NCBI RefSeq assembly: GCF_019218885.1
Contig: NZ_JAHUWT010000002.1
Location: forward strand, 1,240,001 to 1,304,000
Source: Bordetella sp. BOR01
GTDB taxonomy: Bacteria > Pseudomonadota > Gammaproteobacteria > Burkholderiales > Burkholderiaceae_B
Reading direction: 5' to 3'
Length of the DNA stretch: 64,000 bases
Shown: positions 45,701 through 54,726 of the stretch, piece by piece
Position numbering within the stretch: the first letter of the stretch is position 1
Layout of the letters: each line of letters opens with the position of its first letter
The notes under the pieces: model-generated
The model's database searches: none
The model's input: the letters and a program-made list of their open reading frames with translations, nothing else
What the model was told of the DNA's origin: nothing
Translations under genes and position numbers: made by a program

Positions 45701-46224
45701 CGGTGCTGGCCGCCGATGCCGACGAGCGCATCGCCACGCTGGCCAAGGCCCTGAACGACAGGCCCGCATTGAAGCTGGACATCATCGGCCGGGCCGATCC
45801 TGCCACCGACACCGAAGGCCTGCGCGAGGCCTGGGTCGACCTGCAGATACGCAAGGCCAAGGCCGCCGATACCGGCGGCCGGGGCAAGCACCCCGATCCG
45901 CGCAGCGTGACGGTATCGGATGCGGAGCGCGCCGAATACCTGGAAGAGGTCTACGACGACACCGATATCGAGGACAAGCCGCGCAATTTCATCGGCTTTG
46001 CCAAGTCGGTGCCGGCCGAGCAGATGGAAACCCTGCTGCGCCAGGCCGCGCCGGTCAACGACGACGACTTGCGCCAACTGGCCGATGCGCGTGCCCAGGC
46101 GGTCTACGAGAAGCTGCAGGAAAGCGGCCCGGCCGACCGCATCTTCATCGTGGCATCCAGCCTGGATGGCGAGGCCGGCGAGGGCGACGCCGAACCCTCG
46201 CGGGTGGATTTCGCCTTGCAGTGA
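42760..46224 (+). CDS. AsmA-like DUF748 protein with OmpA-like tail
   Basis: A 1154-residue envelope protein. One N-terminal transmembrane helix (LLAIAAVILILFGVAAW, about 18-34) anchors a large periplasmic chain with repeated AsmA/DUF748 beta-rich units. An Ala/Pro/Lys-rich linker lies at about 357-411. Near 967-1030, LSYINFEPGSAVLAADADER and the following ALKLDIIGRADPATD resemble an OmpA-type peptidoglycan-binding domain. Family members of this kind are linked to outer-membrane lipid transport and envelope integrity; this one's exact role is unknown. It stands alone. Confidence 0.83.
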   Translation: MAFRMPRLRLTRRFGKILLAIAAVILILFGVAAWQVPKVLRSALTDDVSGLLGRPVQVGKISFNPFTLTVRAHDLSVAQPGGAAPLLDVGQLDVSASWMSLFWFAPVVDSVRVQSPRIALVREDAMRFNFSDIQQKLADMAAAQPEPEQPDDSGPPRFSLNNLVLEDGSITLDDQVTGRKQQVDQIALGVPFISTFGYATDIDVQPRVHMRINGSPFDLHGVARPFDVVPASTLNVAFQGLELEKWADAWPAPLPIKVERALLDSDLQIVFEQPHDAAPQIKVVGDLGLRQLDVREASGESLIRWSTLDVRRIALDPIARQLSIGQVELWSPMAQTRRDASQRVNWLHVIDQLKALGGGKPAEAPPVQAPPAEANAAKAEAAAAPPAQAGTGDTGATAGKPASPPAPPADGWRVSVDAVNINDAGLRLRDAPTGLDYTLAGMAVTVENVQFPQPPEQPINLWLTMDNPADGGWIRAKGPLRLSPLALDLDLQAGHLGLAPFAAAVRSQAPVQLLDGLLGVQAQVKVAEQGGATQVSATGVKAEVSQLAVRDESVKPAVDLALGQLTLAADRLALDGQPSPFTLQASGIQGNGQLALQGTLTPQPLALQTQVDLQALDLATLAPYVASSLNANVRAVTVGARGQAAFAAAAGGAPLKASWQGAVDVTGLDLADRVNRDDFLKWKRLGLEGMQVSVDGDKFAANLGDITLDDFYGRILLSAEGRLNVMDLVAEPGQAGGSITQDTQTRGRTARPPDTAGRLPDISVGSVTLKSGRMTFTDRFVKPNYTAELSRIEGGLSAVSSRNPKPAKVKVTGRVYGTAPLSISGSVQPFAEFLALDLKASAKGVDLPRFTTYSSKYVGYPIKRGKLSLDLEYKLKDRALQASNHVVLNQLTFGDKTNSPDATKLPVMLAVALLKDSRGNIDINLPISGSLDDPQFSVGGIIVRVLVNLVVKAVTSPFSLLASAFGGGEELSYINFEPGSAVLAADADERIATLAKALNDRPALKLDIIGRADPATDTEGLREAWVDLQIRKAKAADTGGRGKHPDPRSVTVSDAERAEYLEEVYDDTDIEDKPRNFIGFAKSVPAEQMETLLRQAAPVNDDDLRQLADARAQAVYEKLQESGPADRIFIVASSLDGEAGEGDAEPSRVDFALQ

Positions 46225-46231
46225 TGGCGTG

Positions 46232-46259
46232 GCGGCCCGCCGCGCCCACGGTGGGCCGC
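46232..46259. terminator. Hairpin between convergent genes
   Basis: GCGGCCC (46232-46238) and GGGCCGC (46253-46259) form a 7-bp GC stem with a 14-base loop, 8 bases after the DUF748 stop and just before the end of the convergent small gene. No T-tract. Confidence 0.4.
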
Positions 46260-46264
46260 GGCGC

Positions 46265-46684
46265 TTACGGGTCTTGCGGTTCGGGCAGGCCGTCGGTGAT
46301 CTCGGCCACGCCCTGCTTCATTTCGTCGTAGCCGATGTCGCGCTCGTGCTGGAAGCTGCCCATCATGCCCGCACAGCCGTCCACGCCCGACTTGCGCATG
46401 TCCAGCATCATGGTTTCGCCGTCATGGCGGCCTTGTTCGAACAGGGCATCGAAGCGATCGGCCTGGTAGCCGAATTCGGTGGCGTAGCGTTGCAGGTTGG
46501 CGCGCGCGGTGGCCTTGTGCCGCGCCAGGTCGGGCGGCGCCGCGCCGCACACTTGGGCGGCGCCGTTGGTGGCCCCCGAGGTGGTGATCAGTTGCTCGAA
46601 ATCCGCCTGGATCTGGGCCTGGGCGGCAGGGGCGCCGGCCAGGCCCATGGCCAGTGCCAGGGCAGTGGTCAGGAGATTGCGCAT
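46265..46684 (-). CDS. Small secreted protein of unknown function
   Basis: A 139-residue exported protein. Signal peptide about 1-24 (LALAMGLAGAPAAQA). The mature part is acidic, mostly helical, with two cysteines (CGAAPPDLARHKATARANLQ and GCAGMMGSF) that could form a disulfide. No family was recognised. ATG at 46684 has GGAAC upstream; an ATG three codons earlier is possible. It sits between the convergent DUF748 gene and the divergent peroxiredoxin. Confidence 0.6.
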   Translation of the reverse strand: MRNLLTTALALAMGLAGAPAAQAQIQADFEQLITTSGATNGAAQVCGAAPPDLARHKATARANLQRYATEFGYQADRFDALFEQGRHDGETMMLDMRKSGVDGCAGMMGSFQHERDIGYDEMKQGVAEITDGLPEPQDP

Positions 46685-46876
46685 GGGTTCCATTATGGCA
46701 AGGCCTTGCCAAGTCGGCAGCCCCGGCGCGGTGTGGAGTCGTATCAGACTGTGCATGTTTCTTACCTGCCTGCGGGCGGATGCCCGGCCTTCCCCCCGAA
46801 CCTGGCGAGTCGCACTATGATGGCGGTTTGCCGGGCGATTCCCGCCCGCGCCTTTGCCTGTACCTGGAGAGAATAA

Positions 46877-47380
46877 ATGACTATCAAAGTCGGCGATCGC
46901 GTGCCCGATGGCACCCTGACCGAGTTTTTCGAGACCGAAGCCAATGGCTGCTCGCTCGGCCCCAACGCTTTCCAGGTGGCCGACTTGGTCAAGGGCAAGA
47001 CCATCGCCGTATTTGCAGTGCCGGGCGCCTTCACGCCCACCTGCTCGGCCAAGCACCTGCCGGGCTATGTCGAGCAAGCCCAGGCCCTGAAAGACAAGGG
47101 CGTGGACGAAATCTGGTGCGTGGCCGTCAATGATGCCTTCGTGATGGGCGCCTGGGGCCGTGACCAGAAGACCGCCGGCAAGCTGCGCATGCTGGCAGAC
47201 GGCTCGGCCCACTGGACCCGCGCGCTGGGCCTGGAACTGGACCTGGACGCCCGCGGCATGGGCGTGCGTTCGCAGCGCTATTCCGTATTGCTGAAAGACG
47301 GCGTGGTCGCGCAACTGAACATCGAGGCGCCCGGCAAGTTCGAAGTCAGCGACGCCGCCACCATGTTGTCGCAGATCTAG
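46877..47380 (+). CDS. Peroxiredoxin, Prx5/AhpE-like (glutaredoxin-type)
   Basis: A 167-residue thiol peroxidase of the Prx5 group. The peroxidatic cysteine is C56 in PGAFTPTCSAKHLPGY, the exact Prx5 motif. No resolving cysteine in the Prx5 position was identified, so reduction by glutathione/glutaredoxin is likely. It detoxifies H2O2 and organic peroxides in the cytosol. AGAGAA ribosome site. It is monocistronic or followed by the MFS gene at 78 bp. Confidence 0.92.
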   Translation: MTIKVGDRVPDGTLTEFFETEANGCSLGPNAFQVADLVKGKTIAVFAVPGAFTPTCSAKHLPGYVEQAQALKDKGVDEIWCVAVNDAFVMGAWGRDQKTAGKLRMLADGSAHWTRALGLELDLDARGMGVRSQRYSVLLKDGVVAQLNIEAPGKFEVSDAATMLSQI

Positions 47381-47458
47381 CGTATTGTCGTGACATGCCG
47401 CGGGGCGCACGGGGCGCCTGCGCGGTGCCGCCCTTCATGGCGGCAACCCCCGCATCCC

Positions 47459-48817
47459 ATGCTATCCACGATTTCCTCCTTTTCGTCGCTGTACCTGGCG
47501 ACGCTGCTGATGCTGATCGGCACCGGCCTGTTCAATACCTACATGGGGCTGCGGCTGACCGCTGAATCCGTCAGCGAAGTCTGGATCGGCGCGCTGATCG
47601 CCGGCTACTACCTGGGGCTGGTCTGCGGGGCCCGCATGGGCCACAAGCTGATCATCCGCGTGGGCCACATCCGTGCCTTCGTTGCCTGTGCCGCCATTTC
47701 CACCAGCATGATCCTGGCCCAGATGCTGGTCGACTACATGCCGCTGTGGCTGGTGTTCCGCCTGGTGGCCGGCATCGTCATGGTGACCCAGCTGATGGTC
47801 ATCGAAAGCTGGCTGAACGAACAAACCGAAAACCACCAGCGCGGCCGCGTGTTCTCGGTGTACATGGTGGTGTCCGGCCTGGGCACGGTGCTGGGCCAGC
47901 TGGCCTTGACCGCCTACGCCTCGCTGGACCAGCGCCCCCTGACCCTGGTGGCGGCCAGCCTGGTACTGTGCCTGGTGCCCATTGCCGTCACGGCGCGCTC
48001 GCATCCGCCCACGCCGCTGCCCGCTCCGCTGGACCTGCGCTTTTTTTTCCAGCGCGTGCCGCTGTCGATGACGGTGCTGTTCGTGGCGGGCAATTTGTCC
48101 GGCGCGTTCTACGGCCTGGCGCCCGTATATGCGGCCAAGTACGGCATGAGCACATCGCAGGCCGCCATTTTCGTGGCGGCCGGCGTCACCGCGGGCCTGC
48201 TGTCGCAATGGCCCATGGGCTGGCTGTCCGACCGCATCAACCGCGCCGGGATGATCCGCTTCAACGCGTTCCTGCTGGTGGTGCTGCCCATCGTGATGTG
48301 GGGTTGGTTCAACTTGCCGTTCTGGCTGCTGTTGCTGATGTCGTGCGTGTTCGGCGTGCTGCAGTTCACCCTGTATCCCCTGGGCGCCGCTTTTGCCAAC
48401 GACCACGTCGAGCCCGAGCGCCGCGTGGGCCTGAGCGCCATCTTGCTGATGACCTACGGCGTGGGCGCCTGCATGGGCCCCATGGTGGCGGGCGTGCTGA
48501 TGTCCAGCGCCGGCCCCAGCATGTATTACGTGTTCGTGTCGGTGTGCGCGTTGATCCTGGTGTGGCAGGTGCGGCCGGCACGCGTCACGGGCGCGCACCA
48601 GGTCGACGAGGCCCCGGTGCATTTCGTGCCGCTGCCCGACAACCTGCAAAGCTCGCCCGCGGCCGCCGCACTGGACCCGCGGGTCGATCTGGAAGTCGAC
48701 GTCAGCATGGAAATGGCACCGCCCGAACCGGCCGCGGCGCAGGCTCCCGGGCCGGCGCCCGGAATCATCGATCCGTCGCCCGACGGTGCCGAACCGCAGG
48801 CACGCACCGGAACGTGA
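47459..48817 (+). CDS. MFS transporter, YcaD-like
   Basis: A 452-residue transporter with 12 helices in about 390 residues, followed by a hydrophilic tail of about 60 residues rich in Ala, Pro and Glu (from HQVDEAPVHF to the end). GYYLGLVCGARMGHKLI and YGMSTSQAAIFVAAGVTAGL fit the YcaD/UMF1 branch of the major facilitator superfamily. No clear ribosome site precedes the ATG at 47459. Substrate unknown. Confidence 0.82.
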   Translation: MLSTISSFSSLYLATLLMLIGTGLFNTYMGLRLTAESVSEVWIGALIAGYYLGLVCGARMGHKLIIRVGHIRAFVACAAISTSMILAQMLVDYMPLWLVFRLVAGIVMVTQLMVIESWLNEQTENHQRGRVFSVYMVVSGLGTVLGQLALTAYASLDQRPLTLVAASLVLCLVPIAVTARSHPPTPLPAPLDLRFFFQRVPLSMTVLFVAGNLSGAFYGLAPVYAAKYGMSTSQAAIFVAAGVTAGLLSQWPMGWLSDRINRAGMIRFNAFLLVVLPIVMWGWFNLPFWLLLLMSCVFGVLQFTLYPLGAAFANDHVEPERRVGLSAILLMTYGVGACMGPMVAGVLMSSAGPSMYYVFVSVCALILVWQVRPARVTGAHQVDEAPVHFVPLPDNLQSSPAAAALDPRVDLEVDVSMEMAPPEPAAAQAPGPAPGIIDPSPDGAEPQARTGT

Positions 48818-48852
48818 TCGACGCACTGCTGACCGCCGACCACTGGAGCACC

Positions 48853-49218
48853 ATGAAACTTCTTGCCGCCATACCCATCATTCGCATCTTTTCCGTGGAC
48901 AAGGCCAAGGAGTTCTATCTTGGCTTCCTCGGTTTTTCGCTCGAATGGGAGCATCGATTCGAGAAAGACCTTCCTTTGTATGCCGAGATCAAGCGCTCCG
49001 GCCTGACCCTGCACTTGAGTGAACACCACGGCGATGCGACACCGGGATCGACGACGTTTGTGCCGATCGAAGACATCGATGCGCTGCACCGCGAACTGAC
49101 AACGAAGTCGTATCCCTACGCCAGGCCGGGTATTGAAGTCGCCGGCTGGGGACGCGTGTTGGAAGTGGCCGATCCATTCGGCAATCGGATCCGGTTCTGT
49201 GAGCGGGCCAAAAACTAA
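48853..49218 (+). CDS. VOC-superfamily protein (glyoxalase/bleomycin-resistance fold)
   Basis: A 121-residue VOC protein: IPIIRIFSVDKAKEFYLGFL, LHLSEHHGDATPGS and EVADPFGNRIRFCE match the ble/glyoxalase type, with the metal-binding His/Glu pattern in part. GGAG lies 5 bases before the ATG. It starts 35 bp after the MFS stop, so a functional link with the transporter is possible. It may bind or modify a small toxic compound. Confidence 0.8.
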   Translation: MKLLAAIPIIRIFSVDKAKEFYLGFLGFSLEWEHRFEKDLPLYAEIKRSGLTLHLSEHHGDATPGSTTFVPIEDIDALHRELTTKSYPYARPGIEVAGWGRVLEVADPFGNRIRFCERAKN

Positions 49219-49286
49219 GGGCTTGCGGCGGGGTTGAACGGACCGCTGCACGTGCGGGTCGGCGGTTAGGCCAGCCATCGCATGCG

Positions 49287-50153
49287 TCAGGGCAGCATCA
49301 GCAGAATCGCCGCCACTGCCAGTACCAGCCCCAGCAGGTTCACGTGGCTGAGCGGTTCGCGAAAGGCCAGGGCGCCCACCATCGTGCCCAGTGCGATGAC
49401 GCCCATGTTCATGGTCGAGAACACCAGCGCGGGATTGTCCGGCAGGGCCTGGTGGGCCCGGATGTAGGTGACGATATTGCCGAAGTTCGCCACGCCCAGC
49501 ACCACGCCTGCCAGCAGGTGGCGCGGCTGCCAGGCGATGCGCCGCGTCAGCAGATAGCCGGCCATGAAAACGCCGGCCAGGGCAAAGGCGATCAGCAGCG
49601 CGCCCGAGAACGCGGCGCCGGCCTTGGCGACCTGCTTGAACAGGATGTCGACCACGCCGTAGGCCACCCATACCCCCAGCGGCCACAGCCAGGCGCTTTC
49701 ACCCGCGCCCTGGGCATCGGCCGGCTCGCGCCGGCGCAGCACGCAGAACAGCGCCGTGAAGGCCAGGGCAATGGCGCCCGCCTTGCGCAGGGTGATGGCC
49801 TCGCCGAACAGCAGGAACGCCGCCAGCAGGGGCAGGAACAGCGACAGCCGCTGCGCGGCATCGCTGCGTACGATGCCGGCGTGACGGACGGATTGCGCCA
49901 TGGCCATGAAGCCGCAGGGCAACAGCACCCCCAGCGCCAGCAGCAGGCCCCAGGCCTGGCTGGCCGATTCCAGCTGGGCGGCGGACGGCCGCAGCATCAG
50001 CCAACTGAGCGCCGCAGTCACCGCATAGTTGGCGGCGATGGCCTGCCTGACGTCGATGCCATAGCGGCGGGCCAGCTTCAGCAGCACCGCCACGCTGACG
50101 CTGAAGCCCACGCTGGCCAGCAGGTACAGCAGGCCGGGCGTCAGCGGGAACAT
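49287..50153 (-). CDS. EamA/DMT-family transporter
   Basis: A 288-residue membrane protein with about ten helices in two repeats. [19 protein letters not shown] and [20 protein letters not shown], then [20 protein letters not shown], are DMT-like. The ATG at 50153 overlaps the 3' end of bioB by 13 bp, so it is translated from the bioB mRNA. An export or uptake role linked to biotin is possible from context only. Confidence 0.78.
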   Translation of the reverse strand: MFPLTPGLLYLLASVGFSVSVAVLLKLARRYGIDVRQAIAANYAVTAALSWLMLRPSAAQLESASQAWGLLLALGVLLPCGFMAMAQSVRHAGIVRSDAAQRLSLFLPLLAAFLLFGEAITLRKAGAIALAFTALFCVLRRREPADAQGAGESAWLWPLGVWVAYGVVDILFKQVAKAGAAFSGALLIAFALAGVFMAGYLLTRRIAWQPRHLLAGVVLGVANFGNIVTYIRAHQALPDNPALVFSTMNMGVIALGTMVGALAFREPLSHVNLLGLVLAVAAILLMLP

Positions 50154-51172
50154 GCCGAGGCGGCCTGGTCGGAAGGGGGCAGGGTGCCTTCGGCATGCAT
50201 GCCCAGGCGTGCCATCAGGCGTGCGTCGGCCTGCACCTGCGGGTTGCCGGTGGTCAACAGCACGTCGCCGCAGAACAGCGAATTGGCGCCGGCCAGAAAG
50301 CACAGCGCCTGCATCGTGTCGCTCATGGTCTCGCGGCCGGCCGACAGGCGCACGCGCGCCAGCGGCATCGCGATGCGGGCCACCGCGATGCTGCGCACGA
50401 ACTCGAAGGGGTCCAGCGCTTCGGTGCCCGCCAGGGGCGTGCCTTCCACTTGCACCAGGTTATTGATCGGCACCGATTCGGGGTAGGGGTCCAGGCTGGC
50501 CAGTTGCGCGATCAGGCCGGCGCGCTCGCGGCGCGATTCGCCCATGCCCACGATGCCGCCGCAGCAGACGTTCAGCCCGGCATCGCGCACGCGGTCCAGG
50601 GTGTCCAGCCGGTCTTGATACGTGCGGGTGGAAATGATCTGGCCGTAGAACTCGGGCGAGGTATCCAGATTGTGGTTGTAGTAGTCCAGCCCGGCCTCTT
50701 TCAATTGTTCGGCCTGGCCGTCGCGCAGCATGCCCAGCGTGACGCAGGTTTCCATGCCCAGTTCCTTCACCGCGCGGATCATCGCGGCCACTTCATCCAG
50801 GTGGTGCGGCTTGGGGCTGCGCCAGGCCGCCCCCATGCAGAAGCGCTGCGCGCCGCCGGCCTGCGCGGTGCGGGCGGCGCGCAGCACCTCGTCCAGCGGC
50901 ATCAGCTTGTCGGCCGCCAGGCCGGTGTCGTAGTGGGCCGATTGCGGGCAATAGGCGCAGTCTTCGGGACAGCCCCCGGTCTTGATCGACAGCAGGCTGG
51001 ATAGCTGGATGGCGCTGGCGTCGAAGTGCTGCCGATGCACTTGCTGCGCGCGATACAGCAAGTCCATGAAGGGTAATTCGTACAGCGCCAGGATGTCGTC
51101 GGCATGCCAGGCCTGGGCAACTGCCCGGGCAGGCCTGGCGATGTCGGAAACAGCAACGGTCGAGGTGTGCAT
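50141..51172 (-). CDS. bioB: Biotin synthase
   Basis: A 343-residue radical-SAM enzyme converting dethiobiotin to biotin. The SAM cluster cysteines are C68, C72, C75 ([16 protein letters not shown]). Other hallmarks: [37 protein letters not shown] and AGRETMSD (Arg near the 2Fe-2S cluster). No other bio genes are seen in the window. The upstream 286 bp contain no gene and no clear BirA-type operator. Confidence 0.96.
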   Translation of the reverse strand: MHTSTVAVSDIARPARAVAQAWHADDILALYELPFMDLLYRAQQVHRQHFDASAIQLSSLLSIKTGGCPEDCAYCPQSAHYDTGLAADKLMPLDEVLRAARTAQAGGAQRFCMGAAWRSPKPHHLDEVAAMIRAVKELGMETCVTLGMLRDGQAEQLKEAGLDYYNHNLDTSPEFYGQIISTRTYQDRLDTLDRVRDAGLNVCCGGIVGMGESRRERAGLIAQLASLDPYPESVPINNLVQVEGTPLAGTEALDPFEFVRSIAVARIAMPLARVRLSAGRETMSDTMQALCFLAGANSLFCGDVLLTTGNPQVQADARLMARLGMHAEGTLPPSDQAASACSR

Positions 51173-51458
51173 GGCGATCCTTCGCGTAGTCGATGTGGCC
51201 AGGCCGGGAAAACGGAGGCCTGGCCCTTAGCGGCGGATCGTAGGGACGTGCGGGGTAGAAAAGCAATTCGGCAAAAAGACTGGCGATTACTGGATCTTGA
51301 CTGGTAATTGAATGGATATGGCCGTTTTTGGCGCAGTCGTGTCGTTAACCCCGCGCCATCTTCGGCCACTTCGCCCGGCCTGTTTTTAGTGTCTTTTTGT
51401 AACTCAACCCATGTCTTGGCTAGCCGGCCATGGGCCGCTTGCTACTTGCCGCTTGCCG

Positions 51459-52424
51459 TCACTTGGCCGTGGCGCCCGTTGCCTGCACGATCTTCTGCCA
51501 CCGGGCAATCTCGGCATCGACAAAGCCATCCAGTTGCGCGGCGGGCAGGCTCGACAAGGTGGCGCCCTGGGTCTCGAACGCCTTGCGCACCGCATCGGTT
51601 TGCAGCGCACGCATGGCCAGCTGCTGCAACGCCGCCTTCCTGTCCGGCGGCGTATCGGCCGATACCCAGAATCCATACCAGATCGACGCTTCCATATCGG
51701 GGCCCCCGGCGGCCTTCATGGCGGGGATATCCGGAAAGTAAGGCGATGGGGTCTTGGTGGTGAACGCCAGCCCGCGCAGCTTGCCCGAACGCAGGAACTG
51801 GGCCGATGTGCCCAGCCCGTCGAACATCAGGTCGCAGTGCCCGCCCAGCAAGTCCGCCAATGCCGCGGCGGTACCGGTATAGGGAATATGCGTCATCCGG
51901 GTCTGGGTGGCCTCCATGAACATTTCGGCAACCAGGTGCTGCGCGGTGCCCACGCCGGACGAACAGTAGTTCAGCTGTTCCGGGTTGGCCCGCGCGTAGG
52001 CGATCAGCGCGGGCACGTCCTTGAAGCGCGACTGCGCATTGACCACCAGCACGTTCGGCACGATGGCCGTCATCACCAGCGGCGTCAACTGCCTGGCCAA
52101 CTGGAAGCCGCGCGACGGGTAGACGCCCTCGGCAATCGCCTGGTGCACGCCGCCGGACAGCACGGTGTAGCCATCGGCGGGCGCCTGCACCACATGCCGG
52201 GTGCCGATGGTGCCGCCGCCGCCAGCCTTGTTCTCGATGACGAAGGTCTGGCCCGAAAGGGTGCCCATCTCGGCGGCAAGGGGGCGGGTAAAAGTGTCCA
52301 CGCCGCCGCCCGGCCCGTAGGGCACGACGATATGGACGGGCTTGTCGGGAAAGGCGGCCCAGGTTGCAGCGGCCACCAAGGACGCGGCCAGGGCGGCCGC
52401 GATACGGCATACCTGAATAGGCAT
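51459..52424 (-). CDS. Tripartite tricarboxylate transporter (Bug/TctC) binding protein
   Basis: A 321-residue exported Bug protein: signal peptide about 1-23 (AASLVAAATWA), then FPDKPVHIVVPYGPGGGVDT, ENKAGGGGTIGTR and PADGYTVLSGG. It is the third orphan Bug gene here and follows the TonB receptor on the same strand. GGAG precedes the ATG. A long dyad (52435-52479) lies directly upstream, so expression may be controlled at that site. Confidence 0.9.
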   Translation of the reverse strand: MPIQVCRIAAALAASLVAAATWAAFPDKPVHIVVPYGPGGGVDTFTRPLAAEMGTLSGQTFVIENKAGGGGTIGTRHVVQAPADGYTVLSGGVHQAIAEGVYPSRGFQLARQLTPLVMTAIVPNVLVVNAQSRFKDVPALIAYARANPEQLNYCSSGVGTAQHLVAEMFMEATQTRMTHIPYTGTAAALADLLGGHCDLMFDGLGTSAQFLRSGKLRGLAFTTKTPSPYFPDIPAMKAAGGPDMEASIWYGFWVSADTPPDRKAALQQLAMRALQTDAVRKAFETQGATLSSLPAAQLDGFVDAEIARWQKIVQATGATAK

Positions 52425-52434
52425 GGTTGTCTCC

Positions 52435-52479
52435 AGATAAATGGTGCGCCTGCCTGTTTGCCGGCAGGTCGATTTATCT
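52435..52479. promoter_or_regulatory. Nested dyad immediately upstream of a Bug gene
   Basis: AGATAAAT (52435-52442) pairs with ATTTATCT (52472-52479); inside, CCTGCC (52449-52454) pairs with GGCAGG (52463-52468). It starts 11 bases before the Bug ATG. It could be an operator, a leader hairpin, or the end of the TonB-receptor transcript; there is no T-tract. Confidence 0.5.
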
Positions 52480-52595
52480 TATGGACCGTATCGGGCAGGG
52501 TCCAATGGAGAAACGGGATGGTTCAATTCACGAGCTGAATAGTGATGCCGGCGCCCTGGTGCCCAGCCATCGGGCGGGCACCGGGCCGCAGCCGC

Positions 52596-54722
52596 TCAGA
52601 ACGAAATCGTGGCGCCCAGGCGCAGGGTGCGGGGCGGCGACAGCGTGGCGAAGCCATCGGTGAATGTGCCTTCCCAGTAATCCCGGTCGAACAGATTGTC
52701 TACGTTGGCGTAGAACGTGACCGGCGTGCCCGAGATCCGGGTGGCGTACTTGGCGCCCACATCGACGCGCGTCCACGAGGGAATGCGCACGTCGTTGCCC
52801 GAATCCAGCCATTGCGGACCGGTATAGATCACCCGCCCGCTGACGCTCAGGCCCTCGACCGGGGTCGCCCATTCCAGGCCCAGGTTCGCCAGCCAGTTCG
52901 GCGAGCCGAACACGTCATTGCCCTGGTTGCCGTTGCCCACCGATGAACGCTGCTCGGCGGTCAGGTACGACACGCCGCCCAGGACTGTCAGCGTACGCGT
53001 CAACTGGCCGTTGACTATCCATTCGAGGCCGCGGTTGCGCTGCTTGCCGGTGGCGAGCCGGTTGCCGCTGTCTTCGGCGATGCTGCCCAGGAAGCTCTTG
53101 TCGATCTGGAACGCGCTGAAGGTATGGGTGAAGCCGCCGCGGCGCAGCTTGACGCCGGCTTCCATCTGCTTCGAAGTGGTGGGCTTGAATGTCTGGCCCT
53201 CGTTCAGGTAGCCCAGGCCGACGGTCTGGCCGGGCTGCAGTCCTTCGACGTAGTTGGCATAGAAGGACGTGTCCTCGCCCCATGGCTTGACTACGATGGC
53301 GGCCATGGGCGTCACCTTCGATTCATCGTAGTCGGTGTTGCGCGACTGCCGTACCCGTTGATAGCGCCCGCCCAGCGTCAGCAGCACCTTGTCTTGCGCA
53401 AAGCCCAGGGTATCGGACAGCGCAACCGAGCTCATCAGGTTGTCGTAGCCATTGCCGCCCGTGCGTTCGGGGCTGTCCGGAAACACCGGCCTGACCGGAT
53501 CATAGATATTCTGTGGAAAGCCGGCGTTGGCGCGGTTGTAGACGTCCTGCTCGTAGCTGGCCAGGTTGCCGGCCAGCGTCACCGCATGGGAAATGCCGCC
53601 CGTCTGGAAGCGGCCGCGCAGGCCGACCTCGCCGACGCGGCTCTGCTCGGTGGAGTCGACGTTGTACACATACCCGATGGCAGAGCCGTCTGTGCCGGTG
53701 ACCACGGTGCGGGTACCGAACATCAAGCCGCGGCCCCGCGAATTCGAGCCGCCGAAGGCCGCGTAGGCGGACAGGCTGTCGGTCAGGTCCACCTCGCCGC
53801 GCAATGCAAAGCCGTGATCGCGCTGCACGCCGCTGGTGCCACGGAACAGGTTGGACGAATTGTCGGGCGGCGCGACCAGCGTGCCCAGCCTGGCCATTTC
53901 ATACATGGCGGGGCTGCCGTTCTCGATATCTTCCCGGCTGCTGTAGGCATCCAACGACAAGCGCCAGCCGTCGCCGGCATAGTCCAGCCCCAGCGCGCCC
54001 AGTTCGCGGCCCTTGCGCTGGCCCGATACGCCGGTTTCGCCATTGCCGTAGACGCCGTTGAAGCGTATGCCCAGCCGCTGGTCGTCGCCGAAACGCCGGC
54101 CGACGTCGACATGCGCCTGGCCATAGCCCTTGCTGACGTAAGACGTGGTCAGTTCGGCAATGGGTTCGGATCCTGCCCGCTTGGGCACCAGGTTGATCAT
54201 GCCGCCCAGGCTGGACATCGGGCCCATGCCCGTCAGCATGGCGCTGGGGCCGCGCAGCACTTCGACCCGCTCGATGAATTCGATCGGCACGTGCGCGAAC
54301 GGCATGACGCCGAACAGCCCGTTGAAGCCCATGTCGGCGCCATCCACCTGCAGGCCGCGAATGGTGAAGTGCTCGTACATGTGGCCCGCGTTGGTCGTGG
54401 TGCGCACCGACGGATCGTTGAGCAGCACTTCTCCGACGGTGCGCGCCTGCCGGTCCTGGATGAGTTGCGAGGTGTACGAGGTCGTGCTGAACGGCGTGTC
54501 CATCACGTCCTGGTTGCCCAGTATGCCCAGCCGCGAGCCGGTCGCCACCAGGCCGCCGGGCGCGGCAGGCGGCAGCGCCTCGGGATCGATCTGGCCCTGC
54601 ACCGTGATGGGCGACAGGGTGGTCGCGGTTTGCGCCATCGCGAATGCGGGCAGGGTCATGGCCGTGAACAGCCATGCGTACATGGCAGGTGCGGCGTAGC
54701 GCGAGATCGCGGTCTTGTTCAT
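52596..54722 (-). CDS. TonB-dependent siderophore receptor
   Basis: A 708-residue outer-membrane receptor. Signal peptide about 1-30 (TMTLPAFAMAQ). TonB-box-like stretch ATTLSPITVQGQ, plug domain (DTPFSTTSYTSQLIQDRQAR, VEVLRGPSAMLTGMGPMSSL) and a 22-strand barrel ending in LRLGATISF with terminal Phe. It imports a ferric siderophore, probably hydroxamate (FhuE/FpvA-like branch). It follows the PepSY membrane protein by 4 bp in an operon with a Fur-like promoter. Confidence 0.9.
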   Translation of the reverse strand: MNKTAISRYAAPAMYAWLFTAMTLPAFAMAQTATTLSPITVQGQIDPEALPPAAPGGLVATGSRLGILGNQDVMDTPFSTTSYTSQLIQDRQARTVGEVLLNDPSVRTTTNAGHMYEHFTIRGLQVDGADMGFNGLFGVMPFAHVPIEFIERVEVLRGPSAMLTGMGPMSSLGGMINLVPKRAGSEPIAELTTSYVSKGYGQAHVDVGRRFGDDQRLGIRFNGVYGNGETGVSGQRKGRELGALGLDYAGDGWRLSLDAYSSREDIENGSPAMYEMARLGTLVAPPDNSSNLFRGTSGVQRDHGFALRGEVDLTDSLSAYAAFGGSNSRGRGLMFGTRTVVTGTDGSAIGYVYNVDSTEQSRVGEVGLRGRFQTGGISHAVTLAGNLASYEQDVYNRANAGFPQNIYDPVRPVFPDSPERTGGNGYDNLMSSVALSDTLGFAQDKVLLTLGGRYQRVRQSRNTDYDESKVTPMAAIVVKPWGEDTSFYANYVEGLQPGQTVGLGYLNEGQTFKPTTSKQMEAGVKLRRGGFTHTFSAFQIDKSFLGSIAEDSGNRLATGKQRNRGLEWIVNGQLTRTLTVLGGVSYLTAEQRSSVGNGNQGNDVFGSPNWLANLGLEWATPVEGLSVSGRVIYTGPQWLDSGNDVRIPSWTRVDVGAKYATRISGTPVTFYANVDNLFDRDYWEGTFTDGFATLSPPRTLRLGATISF

Positions 54723-54726
54723 GCGG

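Noticed and set aside
51173-51458. Possible BirA operator upstream of bioB
   Set aside because: No dyad of the BirA type was found; only weak ACTGG repeats near 51279-51305.
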